From positions 124,001 to 188,000 of the forward strand of contig JAQGOL010000034.1 of NCBI GenBank assembly GCA_028293625.1: a stretch of 64,000 nucleotides of DNA. The letters are read 5' to 3'. The notes under the pieces were generated by a model. That model did not search any database. It was given only the letters and a program-made list of their open reading frames with translations, and was not told the origin of the DNA. Positions within the stretch are counted from its first letter, which is position 1. Every line of letters starts with the position of its first letter. Made by a program: the position numbers and the translations under genes. The stretch comes from Chthoniobacteraceae bacterium (GTDB taxonomy: Bacteria; Verrucomicrobiota; Verrucomicrobiia; Chthoniobacterales; Chthoniobacteraceae). Below, piece by piece: positions 46,954 to 57,200 of this stretch.

Positions 46954-48084
46954 ATGAGCTCCTCCAAAGAATGGATCACGCGCGCCGGCTTGTTGTTTAC
47001 CGGCATTTTTGCGGGGTGGTTTGCAAAAACCGGGACCGTGAGCCAATCGGGCAACCTCCCTCACCCGGCCAAAACCACGGTTGTCAGAGCCGAAGCGGCG
47101 ATTGCCCAAGCAGATAAAGATCGCCCCATTCCGGCAGCCTCAAGCGCCAAAGCGAATACGATCAAAACTCGATTTGGACTCGCAATGCTCCAAGGCTCTC
47201 CGTTCCGGCGGCAGGCCGATTTTTTAAAGGAACTTGAGAACCTCACTCCTGAAGACGCCGACGGAGTTCGAAAACTCTTTGGCGAATTCGACAGGCAAGG
47301 AATGGAGTTTCCCTATGAGTGGAGCGCATTTTATCAGCGCTGGGGCCAGGTCGATCCTGCCCGCGCAATCGAGCATGCCCTGGCTGATCCCGGCGTCGGT
47401 TGGGCTCCGGGCGCAATGAAGGATGCATTTAATGGTTGGGCGTCACGCGATCCCGCCGCTGCCGCCGCCTGGCTGCAGGCGCATCCGGAGTCGCCTAATT
47501 TTGATTCCGCTTTTCTGGGATATGTCGCGGGATTCGCCGGCCAGGATCTCCAGGGAGCCACCCGAATGGCGCTCGAATCGGTGCCGTCCAACCATCATGC
47601 AATCGGCAAAGTGGCCGAATCGCTGGCCGAAGCCGCCGTGCGCCAGGGACAGCTGCGCGGAATGGAATCGTGGTATGACGGACTGCCGGACCACGGCGAC
47701 GGCGCACTTAAACGAGCCGCTTTCGGCCATGTTTATTGGCGCGAAAAACATGCGGGTCAGGAAGTGGCGTCCGAGTGGCTCGCGTCCCAGGCCTCCAATC
47801 CCTGGCGCGGCGATCAGCAATATGGCGAGATGGCTGAATGGCTCGCCAACCGCGATCCGGATAAGGCGCTCGGCTGGATGGCAAACCTGCCGCCTTCTCC
47901 GACTGATGGGACCTGGCCCGGAATGGGACGCGTCCTGCGCCGCTGGAGGGAAACCAATCCCCAGGCCGCCGATGCCTGGATTCAAACCCGGCAGCCCGGC
48001 ACTTTTGGCGATTACGCCCGCGCCACTTATGAAAAGCTTCTTAAACCGGCCGTCCCCGTGGTTCGCCGTCTGCCAGCGCAGTAG
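46954..48084 (+). CDS. Hypothetical membrane-anchored helical-repeat protein
   Basis: 376 residues from ATG 46954; the frame is open from 46870 and ATG 46930 is an alternative. A hydrophobic segment (AGLLFTGIFAGWFA) near the start acts as signal or anchor. The rest is built from short helical units with Trp-Ala and Asp-Pro landmarks: YQRWGQVDPARAIEHALADP, WASRDPAAAAAWLQAHPES, WLANRDPDKALGWMANLPPS. This pattern is common in Verrucomicrobia proteins of unknown function and resembles TPR/SEL1-like scaffolds. No catalytic motif is visible. It diverges from the PEP-CTERM gene across a 294-bp gap in which I see no clear promoter. Confidence 0.75.
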   Translation: MSSSKEWITRAGLLFTGIFAGWFAKTGTVSQSGNLPHPAKTTVVRAEAAIAQADKDRPIPAASSAKANTIKTRFGLAMLQGSPFRRQADFLKELENLTPEDADGVRKLFGEFDRQGMEFPYEWSAFYQRWGQVDPARAIEHALADPGVGWAPGAMKDAFNGWASRDPAAAAAWLQAHPESPNFDSAFLGYVAGFAGQDLQGATRMALESVPSNHHAIGKVAESLAEAAVRQGQLRGMESWYDGLPDHGDGALKRAAFGHVYWREKHAGQEVASEWLASQASNPWRGDQQYGEMAEWLANRDPDKALGWMANLPPSPTDGTWPGMGRVLRRWRETNPQAADAWIQTRQPGTFGDYARATYEKLLKPAVPVVRRLPAQ

Positions 48085-48096
48085 CAGACGAAACAG

Positions 48097-48128
48097 CTTC
48101 GGCGCCCGCCTGAAGATCTCCCTTTTTT
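48097..48128 (+). terminator. Probable terminator between convergent genes
   Basis: CTTCGGCG pairs with CGCC-T-GAAG (one bulged T), and TTTTTT follows at 48123-48128. It begins 13 bp after the stop of the helical-repeat gene. The loop as drawn is very small, so the pairing is approximate. Confidence 0.45.
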
Positions 48129-48145
48129 CGTCTATCGACTCGCCG

Positions 48146-50764
48146 CTAAATCAATGCCTTGCGCAGAAGCCACATTTTCACAACCTGTGTCAGGACCACA
48201 TAGCACAAAACCGTGACCAATAGGATCGGCCAGTAAAGCGCCGGGAGCGGAGTAAAGCCAAGGGCGGCGGACACGGGCGAGAATGGGAGCCACATTGCAA
48301 TCGCCATGACGAGGATGGTCGTCATGGTGACCTGCCAGCTTGCGCGTCCGTGAATGAACGGCAGCTTGTTGGTGCGGATGACGTGGATAATCAGGGTCTG
48401 AGTGATGAGCGATTCCACAAACCAGCCTGTTTGAAAAAGCGAAGCGCGGGCCGGATCCCAGCACCCGAAAAGATAGAGCATCACGAAGAAAGTGGTGTAG
48501 TCGAAGATCGAACTGATCGGGCCGATAAAGAGAACAAACTTGCGGATATCGCCGATCTGCCACGGCCGCGGTTTGGCGGTCTGCTCCGGGCCAACGGTAT
48601 CAGTCGGAATGGGGACCTGTGAAAAGTCGTAGAGCAGATTATTGGTGAGGATCTGGATCGGCGCCATCGGCACGAATGGAAGAAACGCGCTGGCGCCAAG
48701 CACACTGAACATGTTGCCGAAGTTGGAACTGGCGCCCATGCGGACGTATTTGAGGATATTGACGAACACTTTGCGTCCTTCAATCACGCCGTCATCCAGC
48801 ACCATGAGGTCCTTTTCCAAAAGGATGACCGCCGCTGCGGCTTTTGCGATGTCGACCGCCGAGTCGACTGAGATGCCGACATCCGCGACGTGCAGCGCGG
48901 GCGAGTCGTTGATGCCGTCGCCCATGAACCCGACAACATGCCCCTTTTGCTGGAGTGCGCGGATGATACGTTGTTTGTGGGCGGGCGACAGCCGGGCAAA
49001 AATATGTGCGCTCTGCACTGCCTCGGCGAGCTCCGCTTCACTCATTGCTTCCACCGTGCTGCCAACCAGGATGTTGTCCGCATTTAATCCGACCTCGCAG
49101 CATACCTTGCGCGTGACAAGATCGTTGTCCCCTGTCAGCACCTTGATTGTGACCCCATGCGCTTGGAGCGCCTTGATTGCTTTTGCAGCCGAATCTTTCG
49201 GCGGATCGAGAAAGGCGATGTAACCTTTTAATATCAGGTCGCACTCGTCGTCTTTGGTAATGTGCGGATGCTCGCCGAAATGCTTGTGGGCAACGGCCAG
49301 CACTCGGAATCCGTCGGCGCTTAGTTCCTGGTAATGCAGAGTGAGATCGGCGGCCCGCTCGGCTTCCAATGGAAATACCTCCCCGTCAAGTTCGTAGAAA
49401 GTGCAGCGGGGAAAGATCGCTTCGGGCGCTCCTTTGGTGAGAAGCTGATGATCCTTGTCAGGTTTTTCCACGACGACAGACATCATCCGGCGCACAAAAT
49501 CGAACGGGATCTCATCGACCTTGCGATAACCCTCCAGGCGCTCCTGCCTGGCGTCCTGATGATTCAAGACCGCACGGTCCAGGACGCTCTTTAAGCCCGT
49601 CTGAAAATGGGCGATGAGGAACGCGTCAAAAAACACGCTCTCGTTCTCCTTCTTCATCACATCGCAGTGCCGCTGCAGGATCACCTGATCCATGGTAAGC
49701 GTGCCGGTCTTGTCCGTGCAAAGGACATCCATCGCGCCGAAGTTTTGGATCGCGTTGAGCTGCTTGACGATGACCTTCTTGCGCGACATCGCCAGCGCCC
49801 CTTTTGAAAGGCAGACCGAAACAATCATCGGCAACATCTCGGGAGTCAGCCCCACGGCAACCGCGATTGAAAAGAAAAACGCCTCGTGCCAGTTGTGCTT
49901 GGTAAATCCGTTGATGAGAAAAACCAGCGGCACCATGACTGCCATGAAGCGGATCATGAGCCAGGTAAAATCCTTTAACCCTTTATCAAAACTCGTCTCC
50001 ACCGGATCGCCGACAATGCTGTCCGCCATGCTCCCAAAATAAGTCCGCGCACCCGTTGCCAGCACAATCACCGTCGCGGCGCCACTCTCCACGCTCGTTC
50101 CAAGAAAACAGAGATTGGAAAACTCAAGCGGCGGCAGATCGGCGCGCGTTTCCCGAATCTCAAATTTTTCCACCGGCAACGATTCCCCCGTGAGCGCCGA
50201 CTGGGTGACAAAGAGATCCTTGACGGCAATCACCCGCACATCAGCGGGAATCATGTCCCCGGCGGAAAGCGTGACGATATCGCCCGGAACCAGTTCTTTG
50301 AGCGGAACTTCCTCCACCGTGCCCCCGCGCATCACGGCGGTGGTCACCGTGATCATCTCTTTCAATTTTGCCGCCGCTGCATCGGCACGCAGCTCCTGCA
50401 CAAAACGCAAAGTCACTCCAAGGATCACCATGAGCGCCATGACCGTACCCGCCCGCGCATCCCCGGTGGCGAATGAAATGCCCGCGAGCACCATCAGCAG
50501 GATGACCAGCGGATTGCGCGCCGCCGTCAACAGCCGCCACGGCCATCCGCGGTGTTTTTCTGAAACGACAACGTTTGGGCCGGTTTCCTCCAAACGCTTC
50601 GCCGCTTCGGCTTTGCTCAATCCGCCGGGCGCCGTTTTCATTCGACTGAAGACCTCCGCGGTCTCGACCTTTGCCATCTCGGCAAGGAGCGGGGAAAACT
50701 CGATGGAATGAAGGCTGGCCGGTGAAACGCCGGCAGAAAGCCTGGAAATTAGATTCGGTAACAT
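48146..50764 (-). CDS. mgtA: Magnesium-translocating P-type ATPase
   Basis: 872 residues, the usual length of MgtA/MgtB type P3B ATPases that import Mg2+. The phosphorylation motif DKTGTLT has Asp351. The actuator motif is LTGESLPVEK, and the hinge is GDGINDSPAL. The ion-path helix carries VFSFVLGASAFLPFVPM-like residues around SVLGASAFLPFVPMAPIQ, and the N-terminus starts in the cytoplasm before the first helix pair. It lies downstream of hmp on the same strand with a 198-bp gap. That leader shows no structure I can assign as an Mg2+ sensor, although MgtA genes often have one. Confidence 0.94.
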   Translation of the reverse strand: MLPNLISRLSAGVSPASLHSIEFSPLLAEMAKVETAEVFSRMKTAPGGLSKAEAAKRLEETGPNVVVSEKHRGWPWRLLTAARNPLVILLMVLAGISFATGDARAGTVMALMVILGVTLRFVQELRADAAAAKLKEMITVTTAVMRGGTVEEVPLKELVPGDIVTLSAGDMIPADVRVIAVKDLFVTQSALTGESLPVEKFEIRETRADLPPLEFSNLCFLGTSVESGAATVIVLATGARTYFGSMADSIVGDPVETSFDKGLKDFTWLMIRFMAVMVPLVFLINGFTKHNWHEAFFFSIAVAVGLTPEMLPMIVSVCLSKGALAMSRKKVIVKQLNAIQNFGAMDVLCTDKTGTLTMDQVILQRHCDVMKKENESVFFDAFLIAHFQTGLKSVLDRAVLNHQDARQERLEGYRKVDEIPFDFVRRMMSVVVEKPDKDHQLLTKGAPEAIFPRCTFYELDGEVFPLEAERAADLTLHYQELSADGFRVLAVAHKHFGEHPHITKDDECDLILKGYIAFLDPPKDSAAKAIKALQAHGVTIKVLTGDNDLVTRKVCCEVGLNADNILVGSTVEAMSEAELAEAVQSAHIFARLSPAHKQRIIRALQQKGHVVGFMGDGINDSPALHVADVGISVDSAVDIAKAAAAVILLEKDLMVLDDGVIEGRKVFVNILKYVRMGASSNFGNMFSVLGASAFLPFVPMAPIQILTNNLLYDFSQVPIPTDTVGPEQTAKPRPWQIGDIRKFVLFIGPISSIFDYTTFFVMLYLFGCWDPARASLFQTGWFVESLITQTLIIHVIRTNKLPFIHGRASWQVTMTTILVMAIAMWLPFSPVSAALGFTPLPALYWPILLVTVLCYVVLTQVVKMWLLRKALI

Positions 50765-50962
50765 TTTCGCAGGAAGAACAAATCACGCTGCCGCCACCCC
50801 GCACCGTGCGATCCGTTTATCCTGAAAAGCGAGAACAACCGGTTAACCCATCCCTCGTTGCCCGTCAAAAAGGGCTTCACTTAATTTGCCCCATTTCAAC
50901 GAGCCTCGCGCTTTTGTTCCCTAAGCGAATCCCTGCACTCTCCGCGAAATAAAACAGCGTTC

Positions 50963-52213
50963 TCAAACCGGGCATCGGTTAAGCCGCGGCTTTTCAAGTT
51001 CCTGACGAGGACCAAAAAACTCAAAATGCGTTTGGGCCGGGGGCATTCCCCACGCGAGCAACTGATGGTAGATGCCGGCCATGAACGGTTGCGGCCCGCA
51101 AAAGTAATAATCCCCATCGCGATCCGGCACGAGCGACTCGATTAGCTCCGCATCAATGAACCCGAGGCTAAGCCGCTGATCCGCGGTAAGTTCCTCTTCG
51201 GTGGCGTCATTGTAGCGATAACGAACAACGAGGTTCCGATGGGCTTTGGCCAGCGCATCCAGAGTTCCTTTAAAAGCGTGCGTCCCCGCATTCAGACTGC
51301 CATGGATGAAAACAACCTGGCGCTCGGGAGTCTGTTCCAAAGCACTCAAAAGGATGCTCATGATCGGGGTAATTCCAATTCCGCCTGAAAGCAGAACCAA
51401 TGGCCGCGTATGATGCTCGCTGGGATCAAGGATAAACTCCCCGCACGGCGGTCCCACTTCCAGATGGGCTCCGACTTGCACCGCCTGATGAAGATAGTTG
51501 GAAGCGAATCCGTCGGGCTTGCTCGCCTCGATCGCCAGTTCCCGTTTTACGCTAATGCGAAACCAAGGCTGGCCCGGTTTGTCCGAAAGACTGTAATTTC
51601 GCATCGTGGTATGCCCGCACGGGCTCGGCACCCGTACCGTGATGTATTGCCCTGGTTTAAAGGCAGGCACGCCACTGCCATCCGCTGGTTCCAGATAGAA
51701 GGAAGTAATCACGTCGTTCTCCGGTTCTTTTCTCACCACACGAAACGTTTTGAATCCCTCCCATCCATGCGGCATGTCGCGATGCTCGTGGTAAATCTGT
51801 TGCTCCCGGCCAATGAAGATGTCTGCTAGAAACCCATACGCTTCTCCCCATGCCGCGATTACTTCATCGGTGGCTCCTTCCCCTAAAACCTCGCGGATCG
51901 AGGCGAGCAGGTTGCTCCCTACAATTGGATAATGCTCCGGCTTGATCTGCAGCGATGCATGCTTCTGGGCGATCAATTCCACCGCACCGCCCAACACCGT
52001 CAGATTATCGATGTTCGCCGCATACGCGCAAATCGCCGCTGCGAGCGCTTTTTGCTGCGCCCCGGCCGCCTGATTTGCCGAATTGAAAAAGGGAGCCACC
52101 TCGGGGTTCTTTTCAAACATCCGCCGATAGAAATGGCGGGTCAGCGCTTCGCCGTGCTCCTCAAGAATCGGAGCGGTCGATTTCACAATTGCGATTGTCG
52201 ATTCGGTCAACAT
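50963..52213 (-). CDS. hmp: Flavohemoprotein, nitric oxide dioxygenase
   Basis: 416 residues. Hmp converts NO and O2 to nitrate using NAD(P)H, FAD and haem. The globin domain (1-140) starts MLTESTIAIVKSTAPILEEH, like E. coli Hmp, and has the proximal His85 in AQKHASLQIKPEHY. The FAD domain carries MRNYSLSDKPG (the RxYS motif). The NAD domain has LLSGGIGITPIMSIL and ends YYFCGPQPFMAGI and a C-terminal FEFFGP. It is divergent from nsrR, with a candidate NsrR site immediately before its ATG, so NO-dependent derepression is expected. Confidence 0.95.
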   Translation of the reverse strand: MLTESTIAIVKSTAPILEEHGEALTRHFYRRMFEKNPEVAPFFNSANQAAGAQQKALAAAICAYAANIDNLTVLGGAVELIAQKHASLQIKPEHYPIVGSNLLASIREVLGEGATDEVIAAWGEAYGFLADIFIGREQQIYHEHRDMPHGWEGFKTFRVVRKEPENDVITSFYLEPADGSGVPAFKPGQYITVRVPSPCGHTTMRNYSLSDKPGQPWFRISVKRELAIEASKPDGFASNYLHQAVQVGAHLEVGPPCGEFILDPSEHHTRPLVLLSGGIGITPIMSILLSALEQTPERQVVFIHGSLNAGTHAFKGTLDALAKAHRNLVVRYRYNDATEEELTADQRLSLGFIDAELIESLVPDRDGDYYFCGPQPFMAGIYHQLLAWGMPPAQTHFEFFGPRQELEKPRLNRCPV

Positions 52214-52217
52214 GCTG

Positions 52218-52240
52218 AATGGGTATTTAATTTACCTATT
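52218..52240. promoter_or_regulatory. Candidate NsrR operator
   Basis: A 23-bp imperfect palindrome, AATGGGTATTT-A-ATTTACCTATT, lies between hmp and nsrR. It agrees with the NsrR consensus (AAGATGYATTT-N-AAATRCATCTT) at about 8 and 7 of 11 positions in the two halves. It starts 4 bp from the hmp ATG, so a bound regulator would also cover the hmp ribosome-binding region. Confidence 0.45.
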
Positions 52241-52308
52241 AACGGCAAGATTTCTTTCGTCCGCCCATCAAATACCGTATTCCCTCTCCTGGCCGCCGAT
52301 TCTCGCCC

Positions 52309-52776
52309 GTGCAACTCACCTATCACACCGACTACTCACTGCGGTTGCTTACCTATCTCATCTGCCGCCCTTCCCGCTGCGTCACGACCCGGGAAATGGC
52401 CGAGTTTTACGGAATCTCGCTGCATCATCTCACCAAAGTCGCCAAAGCTCTCACCAAAGCCGGATGGCTGACGACAACCCGGGGCAGCGGTGGCGGCCTC
52501 ATGCTTGCCGCCCATACGCCCGGTGCAAAAATCGGGGAAATCGTGCGATGCACTGAAAACACGGATCTCGTGGAGTGCTTTAATCCGGCTACAAACAGCT
52601 GCCCGATTCATCGCTGTTGCGAGCTCAAGTCGATCCTTTTTCAGGCGCGGCGTGCTTTCTTTGAAGTCCTCGACTCGTTCACGGTGCAGGACCTGGCCCG
52701 CTATTCCGCGGAAGTAAATCAGTTGATTGGCGCAAAACCCGATCCCGCGATATCGGATGCGCAATCTGACTGCTGA
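52309..52776 (+). CDS. nsrR: Rrf2-family NO-sensing repressor NsrR
   Basis: 155 residues from GTG 52309. The N-terminal winged helix-turn-helix (MQLTYHTDYSLRLLTYL, then TTREMAEFYGISLHHLTKVAKAL) is typical of NsrR. Cluster ligands fit Cys90, Cys98 and Cys103 (Cys104 adjacent) in VECFNPATNSCPIHRCC, the spacing of NsrR [Fe-S] proteins. NsrR represses NO-detoxifying genes until NO destroys its cluster. The context is decisive: hmp diverges from it and nnrS follows after 5 bp. Auto-regulation through the shared 95-bp region is likely. Confidence 0.92.
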   Translation: MQLTYHTDYSLRLLTYLICRPSRCVTTREMAEFYGISLHHLTKVAKALTKAGWLTTTRGSGGGLMLAAHTPGAKIGEIVRCTENTDLVECFNPATNSCPIHRCCELKSILFQARRAFFEVLDSFTVQDLARYSAEVNQLIGAKPDPAISDAQSDC

Positions 52777-52781
52777 CGCCG

Positions 52782-53957
52782 ATGTCCATGGTTCGTCCCC
52801 CCTCCTTTTTTGAACTCTGCCGCGCTGAGCCATTCCGCATTTTTTTCCCGCTCGGCCTGCTTGTGGGAATCTCAGGCGTATCACTTTGGCCGCTCTACTT
52901 CTCCGGGCTCCACAAGTTCTATCCCGGAGTGATGCACGCCCGCATGATGATTGAAGGGTTTCTGGGGGCGTTTGTCCTCGGTTTTCTCGGCACTGCGATG
53001 CCGCGGCTCACAGGCACCGGCCCGTTTTCGCGCTTGGAATTAACCACGCTGCTTGCCCTCTACATCGGCGCGGTCGGCACGCACATCGCGGAACGTTACC
53101 TGGCAGCCGATTGCATTTTCCTCGCGCTGCTGATCACGTTTGCCCTCCTGATGGGCAAGCGATTTACGCGGCGCACAGATCTGCCGCCACCAGGGTTCCT
53201 ATTGGTCATTTTCGGTTTCTTCAATGCGATTGCGGGGACGGCGCTCCTTATCCATGGCAGCCTCGGCGAAGGCTCTGCGCACAGCGCACTATTCGGCACT
53301 CAACTTCTCTATCAGGGTTTTGTTCTCTATCTGGTGCTTGGCGTTGGCGGCTTCCTGCTGCCGCGCTTCCTGCAATTACCCGAGCCTGAATTTCCTGAAT
53401 CGCGCACACCTTCACCGGAATGGAATAAGCGCGCCGCATTTGCCCTCGCCATTGGATTCCTGCTGCTGGCCACGTTCGCGGCCGACCTTTGGGCGCCGCG
53501 TTGGATGGCACTCACACGCGCCATCCTGGCGGGCACCTTTCTATTCACGCAAATTCCGTTTCATCGCAACGTCATCCCGCGCCTGACACTCACGGCTGGC
53601 CTGCTCGCCGCGCTTTTTTTCATCGTCATCGGGCTGGTCTTTCCGGCGCTCTGGCCGGCCCAGCGGGTCGCGGCTGATCACATGGTTTTTATCGGCGGAT
53701 TCACTCTATTAACGCTCACCGTCGCCACGCGCGTGGTGCTCGGGCACGGCGGCCAGAGCCATCTTTTCACGACCGGCCTCCCTTTTCTCAAAAATACAAT
53801 CCTCCTGCTCCTCGCAGGAATGATTCTTCGCGTGGCAGGCGATTTTATCCCGGCAAATCGCGGTTCATTGCTCAGTTATGCCTCTTATCTCTGGATGTTC
53901 GCCGCCATCCTCTGGGGCTGGTGCGTCCTGCCAAAGGTGCGGATCTCCGATCAATAA
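52782..53957 (+). CDS. nnrS: NnrS family membrane protein
   Basis: 391 residues with about 12 hydrophobic helices and little else. NnrS signatures are present: AEPFRIFFPLGLLVG near the start, HARMMIEGFLGAFVLGFLGTAMPRLTG, and late LTVATRVVLGHGGQ. NnrS is a haem-copper-type inner-membrane protein linked to resistance against NO, probably by preventing iron-dinitrosyl damage; its chemistry is not settled. It is translated right after nsrR (5-bp gap) and so shares its promoter, making an NO-response unit with hmp. Confidence 0.93.
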   Translation: MSMVRPPSFFELCRAEPFRIFFPLGLLVGISGVSLWPLYFSGLHKFYPGVMHARMMIEGFLGAFVLGFLGTAMPRLTGTGPFSRLELTTLLALYIGAVGTHIAERYLAADCIFLALLITFALLMGKRFTRRTDLPPPGFLLVIFGFFNAIAGTALLIHGSLGEGSAHSALFGTQLLYQGFVLYLVLGVGGFLLPRFLQLPEPEFPESRTPSPEWNKRAAFALAIGFLLLATFAADLWAPRWMALTRAILAGTFLFTQIPFHRNVIPRLTLTAGLLAALFFIVIGLVFPALWPAQRVAADHMVFIGGFTLLTLTVATRVVLGHGGQSHLFTTGLPFLKNTILLLLAGMILRVAGDFIPANRGSLLSYASYLWMFAAILWGWCVLPKVRISDQ

Positions 53958-54296
53958 TCGGGCCAGGCAAAGCAGCACTCATCCCAGCCGCATGCTTGGC
54001 GGTGGTAGCGGTGACCCATCCCATCGCGGCCGCACTTCCGCCGTTGTCCGCGATAGGTCCTCCGAAGGCGGCAAACGCATCGCCGTGCCGCGCCCCTCTC
54101 CATCCGGTGTCCGCGATCATATATCTGGCGTCCGCGGCACTCCCGCCGTTGTCCGCACTCCTTCCGCCGCGCGCGGCAAACAAATTGCCGTCCCACGCCC
54201 CTTTCCATCCGGTGCCCACAATCAAATATCTGTTGTCCGCAATGTTCCGGCACATGTGGGCAGTACAAGCGCCGGAGCACAAATCGCGCAGCAACA
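53958..54296. other. 339-bp intergenic region holding a tandem duplication
   Basis: Several short frames cross this region on both strands, but none has a recognisable domain. Most of the region is the 105-bp repeat described separately. The flanks 53958-54033 and 54244-54296 show no other feature. Confidence 0.6.
54034..54243. repeat. Two 105-bp direct tandem repeats
   Basis: Unit 1 is 54034-54138 and unit 2 is 54139-54243. Both begin ACTYCCGCCGTTGTCCGC and share CGGCAAAC, CCATCCGGTG and ATATCTG blocks in the same order. Divergence is about one base in five. The period is a multiple of three, so 35-residue repeats appear in the frames crossing it, but differences are spread over all codon positions. 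Within each unit, GTCCGC recurs, suggesting an older, shorter repeat. Confidence 0.85.
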
Positions 54297-57200
54297 CTAT
54301 GGCAATGTGATTTCCACTTGGTAGAAACGCTGTCCGCTCCCCGGAGATAGATCGGTAACCGTCCGCTCGGTGCCATTATCGTTTGCCGTGAAATCAGCCA
54401 ATGGCGTCCACGCCGGGTCGGTCAGCGTCGCCTTGTATTTGACGCTGTAGGTGCGGCCAGCGACTAGTGGGCTGAAGATGATCGCCGGCTGGCGCGCCCC
54501 CAACTCGACCCGCACGTTGAAACGCGAGCGCGCGTTGGTCGGAACCAGCCCCGAGACATACTCCAGGAGGTTGCTTGTCCCATCTCCATCAGGATCGGCC
54601 AGATCCGCTGCGGCCCCGGCATTCTCCGCGGTCCCGAAATAAAGCATCCGCCAGCTTTCCGGGACCGTGTTGATCGTGAAATTCTGCGTCACTTCGGTGA
54701 AATAGCCGAGCGCATCATAAATGCGGCCTTTCAAAATATGGACGCCCCCGGTCGAGGGGCAGGTCAGAGGGATGGAAGCGGATGCTCCCGGCGCGGAGAC
54801 GAGGACGTCATCAATCAGGAGTGCGTAGGTGAGCGGCAGGCTCGTGTCGGTCCAGTTGGCAAAAGCCGCCGTCAACGCGGCACCCGCGTTCATTGGCAAA
54901 CCCGGCGTTAACGTCAACGTCCCGCCCACAGGAGGGACGATGTCGGCGGGCGTGGTCAAGGTCAGGTCCGTTCCGTTGGTGGTGCCTCCGGCGGTGGTGG
55001 CGCGGACCCGGAAATGATAGGTGGTAAGCGGCGTGAGGTAGATGAGATTGGCGCTGAACGCAGTGTCGCCGCCGCCGGTTGCGCGCACGCCGGTTACGGT
55101 GCTACCATAATTGGTGTCGAGGCCATAATCGAAAAAGACCGTAGCGCTTCCGCCGGCGGCATTGACGGTGCCATTGAGGATCGCGCTGCCGCTATCGAGA
55201 TTCGTCGCCGCAAGCGTGACAGCCACGGGGAAAGGCGGCGAAGCGACAAGGCCCAGGCTGTGATCTCCGGCTGGACCGGTGAAGGCGGCTGTGTAACGTT
55301 CGCCGGTGGCCAAAGGGGTGCCGCTCACCACCACCGGTACGTTGCTTTGTCCTTCCGGAGTATTGTTGCCCAGGGCGAAGGCGAAATTTGATCCCCAAGC
55401 CGCTACCGTCCCGTCAGAGCATAGAGCCAGACTGTGATTCCTGCCCGCGGCTACGGCGATGACCGTCTGGCTGGCGAGCAGACCGGTCGTGCCCACGGTT
55501 ACCGGCACCAGGCTGTATACGACACTGTTGTTGCCCAACTGGCCGTACTGGTTGCCACCCCAAGCCGCCACGGTGCCATCCGAACAGAGGGCCAAACTAT
55601 GACTCCCGCCCGCAGCCACCCCGATGACTGTCTTTCCGGAAAGTATCCCCGTTGTGCTGACCCGCACCGGCGCAGCATAAGAAAATCGGCTATTGTTTCC
55701 CAGCGATCCATAAGTGTTGGCCCCCCATGCCACCACTGTCCCGTCGGAGCAAAGCGCGAGACTGTGACTGCCGCCTGCGGCCACCGCAATGACCACCTTG
55801 CCTGAGAGCACATCGGCAGTGTTTACCGCCACAGGCACCGGACTGTTGCTGCTGCCACTGTTGCTGTTGTTGTTACCCAATTCTCCGTTGCGGTTGAATC
55901 CCCAAGCCGCAACCGTCCCATCCGAACAGAGCGCGAGACTGTGAAAATGGCCTGCGGCGATTGCCACCACCATCTTGCCTGCAAGCACGCCCGAGGTGGA
56001 CACAGCCACCGGCTCCTGACTCATGGGCATACTGCTGTTTTTATTTCCCAACTGCCCGAGGGCGTTGTCTCCCCAGGCGGCCACCGTGCCATCTGAGCAG
56101 AGCGCCAGACTGTGAGACTGTCCCGCGGCCAGCGCGATGACCGTCTTGCCTGCGAGAATCCCTGAAGTGATTACAGCCACCGGCACATTACTGCTGATCG
56201 CGCTATTGTTCCCTAACTGGCCGCTGCCGTTGGACCCCGAGGCCACCACGGTTCCATCTATACAAAGTGCGAGGCTATGACGCGCCCCTGCCGCCGCGGA
56301 AATCACGCTCTTGCCAGCGAGCACCCCGCTCGAGAAGACATCGACCGGCAAACTGCCAACCATCGAATTGTTAATGCCGAGTTCGCCACTGATGTTGTAA
56401 CCCCACGCAACCGGCCGGGTCACAGCCCATTGGAGTACGAGGTCGTTGCCGGTCCCACCGTAGTAATTGGCGAAGAACCGGTAATCGACCCCGCCATAAC
56501 TCAGCGTCACCGCCTGCCCCTGCGCCAGATTGTTGAACCTGCCAACGATGAGACCAGGCCCGGTGTTCTTTACCACCATCAGGCTCGTGCCAGGCGTGGG
56601 CGCGAAGTTCAGAGTGGCGTCGAACGTTCCGCCTTCGGCGATGGCGGGATTGGCCGTCACGGGCACCTCGGAGGCCGAATTGTAAGTGGCGGCGACCATA
56701 ATGGGCGTGGTGAAAGTGCCATCCGCAGTGCTGGGCGTGCTGAGGGGGTTCTTGGCGGTCAGCCGGTAATGGTAGGTGGTGCCGGACATGAGACCGCTCA
56801 GGCCGGCGCTCACAGTCTGCGCGCTCATCCCATCATTGGGAGCCAGGGAGACGCCGGCGATGCTCCCGTAGCTGGTATCCAGGCCATACTCGAAGTAAGC
56901 AGTGGCGGCGCTGCCGTTGGGATTGACGGTGCCGCTCAGGGTGACACTGGTGGGGGTGAGGTTTGATTTCGCGAGGCTAGTAACCAGAGGGAACGGGGAC
57001 GAGGCGATGAGGCTGAGATTATGACGGGCATATCCGCTAAACGCGGCCGCGTAGCGTTCCCCAGTCGCCAGGGGACTGTTGCTCACCGCCACCGGCACCT
57101 TGCTTTGTATAGTCGTATTATTGCCCAACTGGCCGAAGGAGTTGGAGCCCCAGGCTGCCATCGTGCCGTCCGAACACAGGGCCAGGCTTTGAGAAGGGCT

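Noticed and set aside
53878-54324. 148-residue frame over the 105-bp repeat (and similar minus-strand frames)
   Set aside because: Overlaps the end of nnrS, contains no known domain, and all frames look equally repetitive because of the DNA duplication.
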